64,000 bases of DNA from Alphaproteobacteria bacterium (GCA_005884765.1 VAZV01000145.1:46321-110320); one strand, 5' to 3'. Positions 37,101 through 43,808 are shown, counted from the first letter of the stretch. The notes: generated by a model from the letters alone, not told the origin. A program made the numbers and translations.

Positions 37101-38074
37101 TTTTCGGTGTGCTGCGGCAGGTTCGGGAACTGCTGCTTTCCAGTATCATAGGTATTCAATACCTGCTGGAATGCGTTGAATTCCTGCGTTATCTGGTCAG
37201 TAGTCTTATTGCTCTCCTGAGCGATCACATTGAGCGCTGCTGTCGGAGTCAGGATCAGGCCCGGGCCATTGCTCGCCACCGTCGCAATCAAAACACCCAG
37301 AGTATTGTAAACCTGTATCGCATGCACTTGATTGTCGTGCTGATCGACGACGGAGACCGACACCGTTCCATCTGTCGATGAGATATCGAGTATTACAGCG
37401 GTGCCGCGGATGCCGATGACCGAGACGGGTGTTGCAACCTTCATATCGCCTGTTGGCGCGATCTGACCTGCTACGAAGCTTGCCGCACCTTGGACCAAGG
37501 TCATTAGCGAGCTGTTGGAGGTACCGTTCGCGTCGAAGTTGAAGTCATTCAACATAAACCGCGCATTTGCGGACAAGTTGAAAGCCGTACCGTCATCCAG
37601 AACCAGGCCCAGCGTGGAATTACTGCCGGTCTGCACGACGTCATTTTGATAGAGCGTATCGCCCGTATTGATCACGATGGCGACGCCGTTGCGTACGATG
37701 CTGGCGCTGCCGGACATCTTGACGACATGACCGACAACCTTGGCGGCAGGAGCAGCCCCTCCTGCTTGCGCATACGCAACGTGGCCGGTCAGAGCATCGA
37801 TGACACTTGCATCGAGCGCCGCTCCCTCCGGCGACACCAGCGAGGGTCGCTTTTCGCCATGAAAATAATTCGGGACGACGACGTGATGAAGCTGATCCGA
37901 AATGATCAGATCGCTGCCTGATCTCTGATAGTCCCCAGAGAACAGAAGATGCGCGTCCGGAATTCTGAACGTGCCGGCGTGCCCGTGGTCCGCCAAACCA
38001 AAATCGAAATGGACGGATTGAGTATCCGATAGATCCGACGCATATCGCCCGGGGTAATTCAAACTGCCCCCCAC
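25076..38074 (-). CDS. Giant FecR/Ig-like repeat adhesin, C-terminus frameshifted
   Basis: A repetitive surface protein of about 4,330 residues without a classical signal peptide and with no cysteine that I can find. Order: a family-typical N-terminal region (1-110, with VVPNYFHGEKRPSL), a FecR domain (about 115-250, VNTGDTLYQNDVVQTG-like to VIGIRGTAV), a linker, about fifteen Ig-like repeats (about 405-1990), a GGSWTSSGNWSSG passage typical of beta-strand autotransporter repeats, a long beta-strand region (about 2000-4200) with recurring AGYxxG, INAxNxGxGNV and TINSG motifs, and a cadherin-like domain. The last 33 residues are out of frame; the secretion-type tail lies in 24897-25172. A stop just upstream restricts the start to GTG 38074 or a nearby TTG. 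It likely mediates attachment or biofilm formation after type I export. No exporter genes are in the window. Confidence 0.85.
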   Translation of the reverse strand: MGGSLNYPGRYASDLSDTQSVHFDFGLADHGHAGTFRIPDAHLLFSGDYQRSGSDLIISDQLHHVVVPNYFHGEKRPSLVSPEGAALDASVIDALTGHVAYAQAGGAAPAAKVVGHVVKMSGSASIVRNGVAIVINTGDTLYQNDVVQTGSNSTLGLVLDDGTAFNLSANARFMLNDFNFDANGTSNSSLMTLVQGAASFVAGQIAPTGDMKVATPVSVIGIRGTAVILDISSTDGTVSVSVVDQHDNQVHAIQVYNTLGVLIATVASNGPGLILTPTAALNVIAQESNKTTDQITQEFNAFQQVLNTYDTGKQQFPNLPQHTENNTNQNNTNTGTTRTAAMGSTPVLSSDPPATTVLASDNKGEGGGEPVSEVTATPIGSGALVVSAALPPVQSSSTTLVVTPLAPVEITGTGGPTNQSSQTIIGTVDAAFVGTIITILDTYNGVTTVLGNATVTAGGVWSANVTLSGNGSHTIVAEDAAADSTSTPVVFTLEAVPPAVAISTAGTTTTQATQTLSGTVTAAAGEAAIGSTVTLFDTVNGVTTQIGTAKVGSDGTWSTSVTLSGNGTNSIVAQDTDAAGNTGSSAPVTFTLATTTPTIAITTPIAGDNIINKAEAAAGVAISGTAIAASGGAAVDGQTATITIVDGSNAVKDTYTAAVTNGTWSVNVTAGQAQGLADGNYSILANLSDAAGNAAAPASQAILVDETAPTVAITTPIAGDNIINRSEAAAGVTISGTAAAGAAVNGQTATIIIADGSNVIKDIYITPVTNGTWSVNVTATQVQALADGSYSITADITDTAGNAAPTASQTIAVETLASTVTISTSGATTNQAAQTISGSVIAGDAAVGSTVTLFDTVNGVTAQVGTATVGSGGAWSTSVTLSGNGTHSIVAQDTDAAGNTGSSAPVTFTLATAAPTIAITTPIAGDNIINKSEAAAGVTISGTATAGSGSAAVNGQTATITILDGSNAVKDTLTSTVTNGTWSVNVTAAQAQALADGSYSIKANVSDAAGNAATNASQAITVDETAPTIAITTPIAGDNIINKAEAAAGVTISGTATAGSGGAAVNGQTATITILDGSNAVKDTLTSTVTNGTWSVNVTAAQAEALADGSYSIKANVSDAAGNAAPTATQAVALETLAPTVTISTAGTTTSQVTQTISGTVTAAVGEAAVGSTATLFDTVNGVTTQVGTATVGSGGAWSTGVTLSGNGTNSIVAQDTDAAGNIASSTPVVFTLATAAPTIAITTPIAGDNIINKTEAAAGVTISGTATAGSGGAAANGQTATITILDSSNSIKDTYTATVTNGTWSVNVTATQAQALADGSYGIKANVSDAAGNAATTATQAITVAETAPTIAITTPIAGDNIINKSEAAVGVTISGTASAGSGGAAVNGQTATITIVDGSNAIKDTYTATLTNGTWSVNVTAAQAQALADGSYSIKANVSDAAGNAATTATQAIALETLAPTVTISTAGTTTNHETQTISGTVTAAVGEAAVGSTVTLFDTVNGVTTQVGTATVGSGGAWSTSVTLSGNGTNSIVAQDTDAAGNTGSSAPVTFTLATAAPTIAITTPVAGDNIINKSEAAAGVTISGIATAGSAAVNGQTATITILDSSNAIKDTLTSTVTNGAWSVNATAAQAQALADGSYSIKANVSDAAGNAATTATQAITVDETAPTIAITTPIAGDNVINKSEAAAGVTISGTATAGSAAVNGQTATITILDSSNAIKDTLTSTVTNGTWSVNVTAAQAQALADGSYSIKANVSDAAGNAAATATQAITVDETAPTIAITTPIAGDNIINKTEAAASVTISGTATAGSGGAAVNGQTATITVLDGSNAVKDTYTTSVTNGTWSVNVTAAQAQALADGSYSIKANVSDAAGNAASIATQAIAVETIAPTVAISTAGTTTTQATQAISGTVTAAAGEAAIGSTVTLFDTLNGVTTQVGTATVGSGGAWSTGVTLSGNGTNSIVAQDTDVAGNIGSSTPVTFTLTIIAGGWGNPNGGSWTSSGNWSSGSIPTTTTNVVFSPIGAATPYTVTVLPGDVATANSITLNDPFLILVDEGTLTIAGSLVTESGFLEIENGGTLSLGGGSFSVVGFAGTGGNLVLGSGFTGTIDAISTATGPVTLSGSGADTTTIGDAIDVQAVGGTLASPATLAITLSGAITGAATGIDAVQLGDGDILVATSGPVIGLAGRGILAEESSTGVGNILVDGTGDVTGTRNNGNASGIVAENLNPANSGSVAVLQTGNIVGGTDGIHAFTDGNGNVVVTTAAGKTISGATRYGIEAASFGTGSISVTTAANDTIKSASVGLNVYNQATSVQQTGGTTVSTITVAASGAINSGALPTGSGSRPAGILAGYAGGTTATPNANVFGNVTISNFANINSVGGDGIRGYNYGGGNVTISDQSNTTITASEFGIDGSSYGVGNVSVSTVAGDVINSGSAGLQAINLATSIPGTALSTVSVTANGTINSGTALTPGGAQPQGISAGYLPGNIQATNDNVNGTVSVDNSANITAAAGWGINAYNFGDGSITITDEAGTTVSGAQYGIQAYSQGSVSGNLTITIKSSSTKTTVSAGSLYGLAALNAFERDPGNILIKTSDTTSSTDIININSGGSGIQASNQTNPTTGTASSQISITTSTGTTINSGFDINTGGNQPGGIWAGYAPGGTVQTINTHVAGNVIVDNSATINAASGVGIGLYNAGVGNITATLEASSSINAVTAGLNVFAQGGGSVTIVNKGTITAPSGTGIIAGTGNGLATTGNGILSINNSGTISSLGVASNSVIQINNFSAQDATLTNSGTITSTLFSSGMSVAIGAFSGNSITGNNGRVIVNNSGTISGDVALGTSAFNSSPNVAFKILAATFNNNSGGIWRVNGSNSFGGIADTINNLGSIDITGASSFFAATGGTLAFNNSNQVTIEANSAAVIGGTVSGSGSFLIGDHAELEFAGSVASGQTVSFTGGNSLLTLDSPSNFNGTIAGFSLRDAIALQNVALSSASVNGATTFAINASETLTAPVGSVFSVLYSSPSGSEIVLVPGSGTTLNGASSAPVVFTPSTAQFYQLVGNPISGSGVNGVTINATDSNPADYITVEIDQASPITISGTVGNGVSVTTTGANISLLNAASISASGSGTAGIFANAANGTATVAGSATLVDYGSVTGGQVGIKAVTSGASVTSDTGPLDIVVGGTATITGTTTSTTSNGIVAISGLGSSSVTTLAGVTVNAGANGIVVENQATSVPQVNGVSTSISVSTAGTINSGQGNPTTGGEPAGILAAYLGGTSPPSSIPNPPLTGILGDIYVNNNANINATSGIGIAAFNYGTGTVSVSDGSGTTITAKAAGVTASGFTQYGILAFNYGTGSTAVSTGFGSKIDSGGTGINAGNQATVIAAAAASTVTVVALGTITSGANPNNAGGAPSGIQAGFNPGNLGVFNANVAGNVLVNDAGNITAAAGSGIRAYNDGVGNVAVNLGGGATIQAPTAANTTSGKAAYGIDAYNLGPGSVAVTTSSGDVITSGSSGINAVNEATVIAVAGALVTVSTATGSSITTGNVATNSGNAPSGISAGFLGGTASTSNTTVSGTVIVNNGANILATAAAGSIGINAYNFGTGDVTVNDAAGTTVSGATYGIYAHAESASGYVNGVVSASGNTIPGAGNIAINVYAGASPFSQTTVKETSNANGSYGILAFSTDVGNISVITGANVTIDSTSGSSGIEAVNEASAISSPSSIVVTSSSTINSGSAVTGGGTGSPPGGIVAGYLGGASIPTMYPLNNLSGNVVVNNFGNITAASGDGIRAFNFGVGDVTVNDGAGTIIAQGGMNTTAGYGAGINASNEGTGNIDVTTAAGTMIDSHLAGSGITAVNKAFVPLPLAGTVVVPSTSEISVSAHGTILSGTLQPLSGDPAAGILAGYNPDASDLANPNVKGSVWIDDYATITAATGTDGIRGINYGIGAVTIIAEAGAAISAGRYGIGAFAYDGGNVSVTNYANVTATTAAIDAQSAGSVFIDNYGAITGDVISSGNATFLNESGGIWDLAGGSTFTGTSQLINDGIIDTTGVSSITTTGLLSIVNDGMVEVQSGTFDIGAAVAGLGFFTIDSGGLLEFAAPVSTGATVSFQGTAATLKLDDVAHFQGVVGGFSFSDTIDLVGINPANVSVSTPGVVSYGTGSIALGDNYAPSGFTVTSDTHGGTDVSWTHQAPIISTSGLSVVQNSNGTTTVSGLQISDSDAAAPTETFAITATTEDASSGTSVSPSNGSGLLSAINTELAAGITYNPGATPPATDMLTLSVVDAFGATDAVNFVFASARVAAVWISLFSTRRPAPTPLRISPRLTTTST
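32100..36865 (-). repeat. Array of about fifteen Ig-like repeats of two alternating types within the adhesin
   Basis: Two units of about 100 residues alternate. Type A contains ITTPIAGDNIINKSEAAAGV and SYSIKANVSDAAGNAA; type B contains GSTVTLFDTVNGVTTQ and GNGTNSIVAQDTDAAGN. In the order of the protein I read B B A A B A A B A A B A A A B, that is nine A and six B. Units are nearly identical at DNA level, so copy number is probably variable and hard to assemble. Confidence 0.85.
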
Positions 38075-38219
38075 AATAACTTAAGAAATGATCGCGCTGC
38101 GTCCGGCAGCGGCCTTGGAATAGATGACTTCGTTAAAGTCGATGGTTAATGAAACTGCCGATTAACGGATTGAACCAGCTTCGATTTCCGGAGTCTTGAC
38201 CCGTTTGGGTTAGACAACC

Positions 38220-38248
38220 GCTAATTTACTGCTAATTTGCGCTAATAG
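38220..38248. promoter_or_regulatory. Three helically phased GCTAAT repeats between adhesin and LuxR genes
   Basis: GCTAATTT at 38220, GCTAATTT at 38231 and GCTAATAG at 38241: three direct repeats spaced 11 and 10 bases, one DNA turn each. They lie 60-88 bp before the LuxR-type gene and about 150 bp before the adhesin start, a good position for cooperative binding of a regulator. Confidence 0.45.
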
Positions 38249-38307
38249 CTTTCCGGGCGGCCGGGTACTGACTCCAGTTTCCTCGGTCGGAAGTTTGGGG
38301 GAATGAG

Positions 38308-39405
38308 GTGTCAAATTGGAATCTTGACCCCATCGAGCAGGCTTTCACGGATGCAGCTCTGAATCCTGCGTCGTGGATAACAGCTTTGGAAACTGCAACA
38401 GCTCTCACCGAAAGTTTTGGGGCTATTCTTCTCCCGATAAAAGGGGGCCTGATTCCGAATGTCCCTTTCACGGAACGGATGAACGACTCAGCCGACACGT
38501 ATTTTCGACAAAGTTGGTATCTGCGGGATGAGCGAACTCGTGGCATCAACATCATGATGCAACGAGGCGTCACTGACGATCTCGACATTTCAAGTACTGA
38601 CAGAATAAAGCGCCACCCCTATTATCAAGAGTTCCTGGCCCCGCACGGTTTGCGCTGGTTTGCGGGCGTCGGTGTGCGTTGCGGGGAAGATCTGTGGTGT
38701 TTGTCTCTCCAGCGCACGATCAAGCAAGGCCCATTTTCGGAAAGCGAAAAGCGGCAACTTGCTCGGTTGTCGAGCCGTCTTTCGGCAAGTGCAGCCCTTG
38801 CTCGCGCGATGGGATGCGCCACAACAAAGGGAGCACTGGAAGCATTCGAAGTCAGCGGTACCGCCGTGGTCTTGATCAACCGCGCGGGCGAAGCCTTCAA
38901 GATCAATCCCTCTGCAGAACGGCTCCTAATGGGCGACATTCGAATCGCGAATAGAAGATTGGTTGCCAAAGACAAGGATGCCACCTGCGCATTGGAGCGC
39001 GCCCTCCATGATTTGTTGTGGCGACGTATTGAGGGCGGCCTCTCGCCGCCGGTGCCGCTGCCGCGGACGGGTCAGAGGCCTCTGTTCGCGTATCCTGCCA
39101 AGCTTGCAAGCATGACTGCCAATGCGCTGGCGGATTGCCAGGGTGTCATTATTCTGATCGACCCGGACGACGCATCGCGACCGCCGCAAGCGGCGCTGCA
39201 GGTAGCCTTTGGATTGAGCGAGGCCGAGGCTCGGCTCGCGGCGCGATTGGCTTCGGGCGAGCTGCTCGAAATGGCCACGGAGCAACTCGGCATCGCCAAG
39301 GAAACCGGCCGAAGCCAACTCAAGAGCATTTTCGCAAAGACCGGCGTGCATCGGCAAGCCGAACTCGTGGCTGTGCTTGCGCCTCTGTTGGCACGGACCA
39401 AATAG
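38308..39405 (+). CDS. LuxR-type helix-turn-helix transcriptional regulator
   Basis: A 365-residue regulator. The N-terminal 170 residues look like a GAF/PAS-like sensory region (ESFGAILLPIKGGLIPNVPF, QSWYLRDERTRGINIMMQRG). A second PAS-like part (about 185-290) contains GTAVVLINRAGEAFKINPSA. The C-terminal HTH is FGLSEAEARLAARLASGEL, ATEQLGIAKETGRSQLKSIF and AKTGVHRQAELVAVL, the LuxR fold in the form common among rhizobial regulators of this length. The start is GTG 38308 with GGGGGA upstream. It is divergent from the giant adhesin gene, so control of that gene is likely but unproven. The ligand is unknown. Confidence 0.85.
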   Translation: MSNWNLDPIEQAFTDAALNPASWITALETATALTESFGAILLPIKGGLIPNVPFTERMNDSADTYFRQSWYLRDERTRGINIMMQRGVTDDLDISSTDRIKRHPYYQEFLAPHGLRWFAGVGVRCGEDLWCLSLQRTIKQGPFSESEKRQLARLSSRLSASAALARAMGCATTKGALEAFEVSGTAVVLINRAGEAFKINPSAERLLMGDIRIANRRLVAKDKDATCALERALHDLLWRRIEGGLSPPVPLPRTGQRPLFAYPAKLASMTANALADCQGVIILIDPDDASRPPQAALQVAFGLSEAEARLAARLASGELLEMATEQLGIAKETGRSQLKSIFAKTGVHRQAELVAVLAPLLARTK

Positions 39406-39721
39406 GATCGCCGCTTGCGAAAACCGCAGCCATCGCTTCCGCGTGGCTCAGATTGCTTCTCATTGTGAATTGTTCAGCTCGTACGGCAGGAATGAGCCGC
39501 TAACTCCTGCTTACGGCATATATGTGCGGTAACCAACGCGCCGGGGCGACGCTTTATGATCGATGACCGCCCCTCGGACCGAGCGTTCACGCGCGATACA
39601 GGTGGCAAAATTGTCTTCCGTTCGCTTGACAGGCGTGTTGGACGCAAGTCAACTGTTCGCAAGGGGGCGACCGGCATAGTATTCGCAATTCTCCGCCGCT
39701 ATCGCCCATGTTGGTGCCGAC
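39406..39721. other. Intergenic region before the hydrolase lipoprotein
   Basis: About 316 bases. A frame beginning at 39556 enters the hydrolase gene in a different phase and shows no recognisable domain; I regard it as non-coding and see no operator or hairpin. Confidence 0.4.
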
Positions 39722-40864
39722 ATGGGGCTGGCAATTTGCGTACGGAGGCGGCCGGGCGCCGCGGTTGCTCCGAATGGTCTGCGGGCCATCGCAGCCTTGC
39801 TGATATCATTGGCTTGCTGCTCCTGTGCGGGCCGCCCGTTAGAAGGTGTTCTCGTCCCGACGGCCGAATCCGCGGAAGGCTCATCGCGCGTTCCTATACT
39901 GATTGCCACAACGCGGCAGCGCTCGACGGACACCGGAGAGATGTTCAATACTGAGCGCGCTCCCGAAATGTCCTATGCGCGGATTGCCGTTTCAATTCCT
40001 CCCGACGAGGCGCGCAAGATCGGCGAGATCCAATGGCCGCCCTCTCCACCAGGAGATCCGCACCGGGACTTCGTGACTGTATCGGCCGAGTACCTGGACA
40101 AGCCAGCCTTCAGCGCCGCAGTTGGCAGCGTCGCGAAGGCGACCCGCCGAAGCAAAGCGATCATATTTGTGCATGGATTCAACAATCGTTTCGATGATGC
40201 GGCGTACCGCCTCGCGCAGATCATCCAGGACTCGAAGGCTCCTGCGGTCCCCATTCTTTTCTCGTGGCCATCGCGAGGTGTGATTGGACTGCGTGCCTAT
40301 GAGTACGACCGTGAGAGCGCGAGCCAGTCTCGTGACTCGCTGGATCAATTGCTCGATTCGGTCGCCCTCAGTCCAAATGTGAAGGAGGTAACCGTGTTGT
40401 GTCATTCGATGGGCTGTCAGCTTACGCTCGAGGCGCTGCAGTCAAGATCGATGCGCACCGGCAAGATCGGCGCAAAGGTCAAGAACGTGCTGCTTGTCGC
40501 TCCCGACGTGGACTTCAACGTGTTTCGCGATCGGATGCAGCAGATGGGCAATTCGCGGCCCCGCTTCGGGTTATTCCTTTCGCAAGACGATCGCGCGCTC
40601 AAAGTATCGAAGTCGCTATGGGGAGGCGCAACACGGCTCGGCGATGTCAATCCCGATGAGGAGCCGTACAAGAGCGAACTCAGTCGGGAGAACGTTCTGG
40701 TATTCGATTTGACCCATCTGCAGGGCGAGTCGCATTCGAGGGCGTTTGACGAGGTTACATCGGTCATGGGAATGATTAAGCGCCGGCTTGCCGATGGGCA
40801 ACAGCTCGCAGGAAACGAATCGAAGGCGGGCGTTGTCAGCCAGCAAGTTCTGTCCCCGCAATGA
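39722..40864 (+). CDS. Alpha/beta hydrolase lipoprotein (DUF900 family)
   Basis: A 380-residue predicted lipoprotein with hydrolase fold. Residues 1-36 form a signal with candidate lipobox LISLACCSC. The DUF900 pattern follows: VPILIATTRQRS, the oxyanion-side KAIIFVHGFNNRFDDAAYRL, VPILFSWPSRG, the nucleophile elbow VTVLCHSMGCQLTLEAL with Ser in HSMG, the acid position near VLLVAPDVDFNVF and a late His in FDLTHLQGESHS. The catalytic triad appears complete, so it is probably an envelope esterase or lipase of unknown substrate. It stands alone between the LuxR-type gene and a convergent DUF992 gene. The ATG at 39722 is taken because the signal sequence begins there. Confidence 0.8.
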   Translation: MGLAICVRRRPGAAVAPNGLRAIAALLISLACCSCAGRPLEGVLVPTAESAEGSSRVPILIATTRQRSTDTGEMFNTERAPEMSYARIAVSIPPDEARKIGEIQWPPSPPGDPHRDFVTVSAEYLDKPAFSAAVGSVAKATRRSKAIIFVHGFNNRFDDAAYRLAQIIQDSKAPAVPILFSWPSRGVIGLRAYEYDRESASQSRDSLDQLLDSVALSPNVKEVTVLCHSMGCQLTLEALQSRSMRTGKIGAKVKNVLLVAPDVDFNVFRDRMQQMGNSRPRFGLFLSQDDRALKVSKSLWGGATRLGDVNPDEEPYKSELSRENVLVFDLTHLQGESHSRAFDEVTSVMGMIKRRLADGQQLAGNESKAGVVSQQVLSPQ

Positions 40865-40918
40865 AATTGGAGGAGACTCCATTAGCGGCACTTGCGGACG
40901 TCCTCGCTGCTCCGAAGC

Positions 40919-41383
40919 TCAGCGTAACGCGAGGCCGGCCACTCCCAACGCAAGATTGACTCCCACCTGCCCCTGAAGGGCGAGCGGCTGCAGCGATATC
41001 GTATGATGCGAACCGCCGACCAGCAGCTTCCCGCCAGCGCCCAGGCCAAGCGAGATGTCTCCGCTTGCTCCAGCGTAGTTGCCTCGGAGAGCGCCATGTG
41101 GAACCGCGGCTGTCGGAGCGAACACGGCCCATCCCATGACGCCGCCCGCCCTAAATCCGACATCGAGACCCACGCGCGTGACGGTTCCTGAGTAGAGCTC
41201 AGAAGCGCCGCCCGCGTCGGGGGTAAATCGACACTGCATATGCTGGCGAGAGCCAACAATGAGGCCCACCGATGGACCCATCTTGCAACTCAACAAGCCC
41301 ACTTTCGCACCGTTTTGGGCGGCCGCCGGCCCGGCAAAGAGCAGAGCTGTGGCTGTTATCAGCAAAAACCAGCGTTGCCTCAT
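40919..41383 (-). CDS. DUF992 family exported protein
   Basis: A 154-residue secreted protein. Signal peptide residues 1-22 (RQRWFLLITATALLFAGPAAA), then the DUF992 pattern: KVGLLSCKMGPSVGLIVGSR, MQCRFTPDAG, YSGTVTRVGLDVGFRAGGVM and WAVFAPTAAVPHGALRGNYA. The two cysteines probably form a disulfide. Members are common in Hyphomicrobiales and lack a known function; the glycine-rich second half suggests a small beta-barrel-like fold. Single gene, convergent with the hydrolase. Confidence 0.88.
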   Translation of the reverse strand: MRQRWFLLITATALLFAGPAAAQNGAKVGLLSCKMGPSVGLIVGSRQHMQCRFTPDAGGASELYSGTVTRVGLDVGFRAGGVMGWAVFAPTAAVPHGALRGNYAGASGDISLGLGAGGKLLVGGSHHTISLQPLALQGQVGVNLALGVAGLALR

Positions 41384-41546
41384 GGGAAATTCCCCCGATC
41401 CTGGAAGCTGAACCGAATTGTGAGCCGTAGTGGGCGGCTTCGCAAGGCCAGCGATTTCGCATTCTCGCCAGCAGCGGCGAGATCACGGCGATATTGGAGG
41501 CTCGGCTGGGCTCCATCGCTGCGGTCATTCCGCCCCCGCGCGAGCC

Positions 41547-42296
41547 TCAGTCGAAGAACTCCACCGCGCCGTTCTCCAAATTGTACATGGCGCCCGCAAT
41601 CTTAATGCTGCCCTTCGATTCCAACGCAGCAAGCACAGGACTATCTTTCCGAATGTTTGCGACGGTGAGCTCGACGTTCTTTCGCGCGACAGCATCCACG
41701 AAGGCGTAGTTCTTCGCAGATCGCTCGCCCGAGTAAGTTGTCGTTTCGACCGCCGGCTTGATCTTAGCGAGCAGCCCGGTCAAGTTGCCGAGCTCCGCGT
41801 TGTCGATTGCGCCTTTGATTGCACCGCAGGCGGTGTGGCCCATGACGAGCACGACTTTCGCACCGGCGAGTTTGCAGGCGAACTCGATGCTCCCGAGAAT
41901 ATCGGGATTTTCGATATTGCCCGCGACACGGCTGTTGAAGATATCGCCGATGCCGAGGTCCATGATGACCTCGGCCGGGGCGCGCGAATCGATGCAGCTG
42001 AGCAACGCGGCCGCCGGATATTGTCCCGAAGCGCTTGCCCTTTGTTCCCGCAGATAATTGCGTTCTTTCCTTTCGCCTTTTCGAAAGCGCTTGTTTCCGT
42101 TTTTCATCGCCTGAATGATTTGATCCGGCGTCAGCTTGTCGCGCAGCTCCTTGGTCAGGGCGTCTGCGCGGGCCTCATCCGCGAGGAAGAGGCTGCCGCC
42201 GCTCACTCCAACCGCGGCCGCACGGCCCGCCATCATGAGAAAATTCCGCCGAGCCAGGCAATTGCAGTCTGTGGGATGTTCGGGTTGGTGATGCAC
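41547..42296 (-). CDS. Beta-class carbonic anhydrase with Tat-type signal
   Basis: A 249-residue carbonic anhydrase interconverting CO2 and bicarbonate. Zinc ligands and the catalytic dyad are seen in LLSCIDSRAP (Cys, Asp, Arg) and VMGHTACGAIKGA (His, Cys). Residues about 17-45 read LARRNFLMMAGRAAAVGVSGG, a twin-arginine export signal, so this enzyme is predicted to be periplasmic, unlike most cytoplasmic beta forms. I start at GTG 42296, which has GGAGGAG seven bases upstream; a longer frame to 42377 exists. It is divergent from the second LssY_C gene. Confidence 0.9.
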   Translation of the reverse strand: MHHQPEHPTDCNCLARRNFLMMAGRAAAVGVSGGSLFLADEARADALTKELRDKLTPDQIIQAMKNGNKRFRKGERKERNYLREQRASASGQYPAAALLSCIDSRAPAEVIMDLGIGDIFNSRVAGNIENPDILGSIEFACKLAGAKVVLVMGHTACGAIKGAIDNAELGNLTGLLAKIKPAVETTTYSGERSAKNYAFVDAVARKNVELTVANIRKDSPVLAALESKGSIKIAGAMYNLENGAVEFFD

Positions 42297-42503
42297 AGGC
42301 GCTCCTCCTCCAACATGGTTGTATTTTTTGACCAGTACGCCTGCGCGGATGCTAGTTTTGGTTGATGTTGCTGGCAAGTGCGTCGAAACCGAGACAACCC
42401 GGTCGCTCGGTCGATTCCAGCGCGAGTTCGCAGGAGCGAGCTCTCGCGAACCGTCTCAAATTTCGATAAACTGAATTGGCGCTTTCCCGACTGGAGGCTG
42501 ATG

Positions 42504-43808
42504 ATGCCCGGAACGGCTCAGCGGCAAATTTGGAGAGCTCTAGCCAGGTGGCGCTGGCTGTGGTTGACACTCGCGCTGCTCGCATTGCTTGCTGCGATGA
42601 GCCAATGGGGGACCGGCGGCCCCGATCCGGTCGCGGAGCAGTCTTTCGTCTCGCGTGCCGACGTTCGCGAGCGGGGCGCGGTGACCGTCCGTGCCGCCGT
42701 GCTCACGGACGACGAAAGCGAGCGCTATTTCGGCGCGTCGCTCGCTGATCACGGCATTCAGGCAATCTGGCTCAGCGTGAACAATGGTGCTGATTCTCCG
42801 CTGCAGTTTCTGCCAATCGTCACTGATCCGAACTACTTTTCGGAAGCCGAGGTTGAACGGCTGCTTCGAGCCTGGTGGAGGGGCAGCGCGAATGCATCCA
42901 TTACAGCCGCGGTCGCGCGCACAAGGATGCCGGAGATCGTCCCAACCAAGCAAACCGCCGCGGGGTTCGTCTTCACGCATCGCGAAGGCGGCCGGAAACT
43001 ATTTACGGTTGGATTCGAAACAGGCACCGAGGAACTCCTGTTCAGGTTCGCGCTGCCGATCCCAGGTGTCCGCGGCGTTTCCTATGCGATCGAAAAAGTC
43101 GATTTTGCAAACATCTATCCCTCAAGCATGGTCGAGGAGGTCGACCTGCCGACGCTGCGCGAGAAGCTGGCGCAGCTACCATGCTGCGCCGCGAGCAAGA
43201 ACGGCGAAAAGAATGGCGATCCGCTCAATATCGTGATTGTCGGCCGCGGACTGGATGCGCTGTTTTCATTCATCGGGCGCGGGTGGAAGCTTGACGAGCC
43301 GTTCGATCTTCACAGCACCTACCGAACGATCCAAGCCTTCCTGTTCCGCAACGAATATCTCAACGCGCCGGTGAGCCCATTGCACGTTTTCGGGCGCGAG
43401 CAGGAGGTGGCGCTTCAGAAGGCGCGCAACAATATCAGCTTGCGCAACCATCTTCGGCTATGGCTCGCACCGTTCACGATCGACGGACTGCAGGTCTGGA
43501 TCGGCCAAATCAGCCGCGACATTGGAATCAAGCTGACCACGCAGGTTTGGTACTTGACCACGCATCGGATCAGCCCCGATGTCGATCAGGACCGTTTCTA
43601 TCTGCTGCAGGACCTGATGATGTCGGGCGCGGTTTCGCGCTTCGGTTATGTGCGGGGCGTCGGCGCATCGACGATGCCCAATCCGCGCGTGAATCTCGGT
43701 GGCGACCCGTACTTGACCGACGGCCTGCGGCTTGTTGTTTTCCTCGGCGCGTCGCGTCGGGCGTTAGACCAAATTGACCTTCTCGACTGGGAGCACCCTC
43801 ATAGATGA
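42504..43808 (+). CDS. LssY C-terminal domain membrane-anchored protein (second paralogue)
   Basis: A 434-residue paralogue of the lipoprotein at 2166-3440. It has an N-terminal membrane anchor (WRWLWLTLALLALLAAMSQW) instead of a lipobox, then the shared VTVRAAVL, THREGG, DPLNIVIVGRGLDALFSFIG, SPLHVFGREQEVALQKARNN, ISLRNHLRLWLAPF, QVWIGQISRDIGIKLTT and THRISPDVDQDRFYLLQDL blocks. The start at 42504 has GGAGG six bases upstream; the preceding ATG is too close to it. Unlike its paralogue it has no FixK-type box, so the two are probably expressed under different conditions. Function unknown. Confidence 0.8.
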   Translation: MPGTAQRQIWRALARWRWLWLTLALLALLAAMSQWGTGGPDPVAEQSFVSRADVRERGAVTVRAAVLTDDESERYFGASLADHGIQAIWLSVNNGADSPLQFLPIVTDPNYFSEAEVERLLRAWWRGSANASITAAVARTRMPEIVPTKQTAAGFVFTHREGGRKLFTVGFETGTEELLFRFALPIPGVRGVSYAIEKVDFANIYPSSMVEEVDLPTLREKLAQLPCCAASKNGEKNGDPLNIVIVGRGLDALFSFIGRGWKLDEPFDLHSTYRTIQAFLFRNEYLNAPVSPLHVFGREQEVALQKARNNISLRNHLRLWLAPFTIDGLQVWIGQISRDIGIKLTTQVWYLTTHRISPDVDQDRFYLLQDLMMSGAVSRFGYVRGVGASTMPNPRVNLGGDPYLTDGLRLVVFLGASRRALDQIDLLDWEHPHR

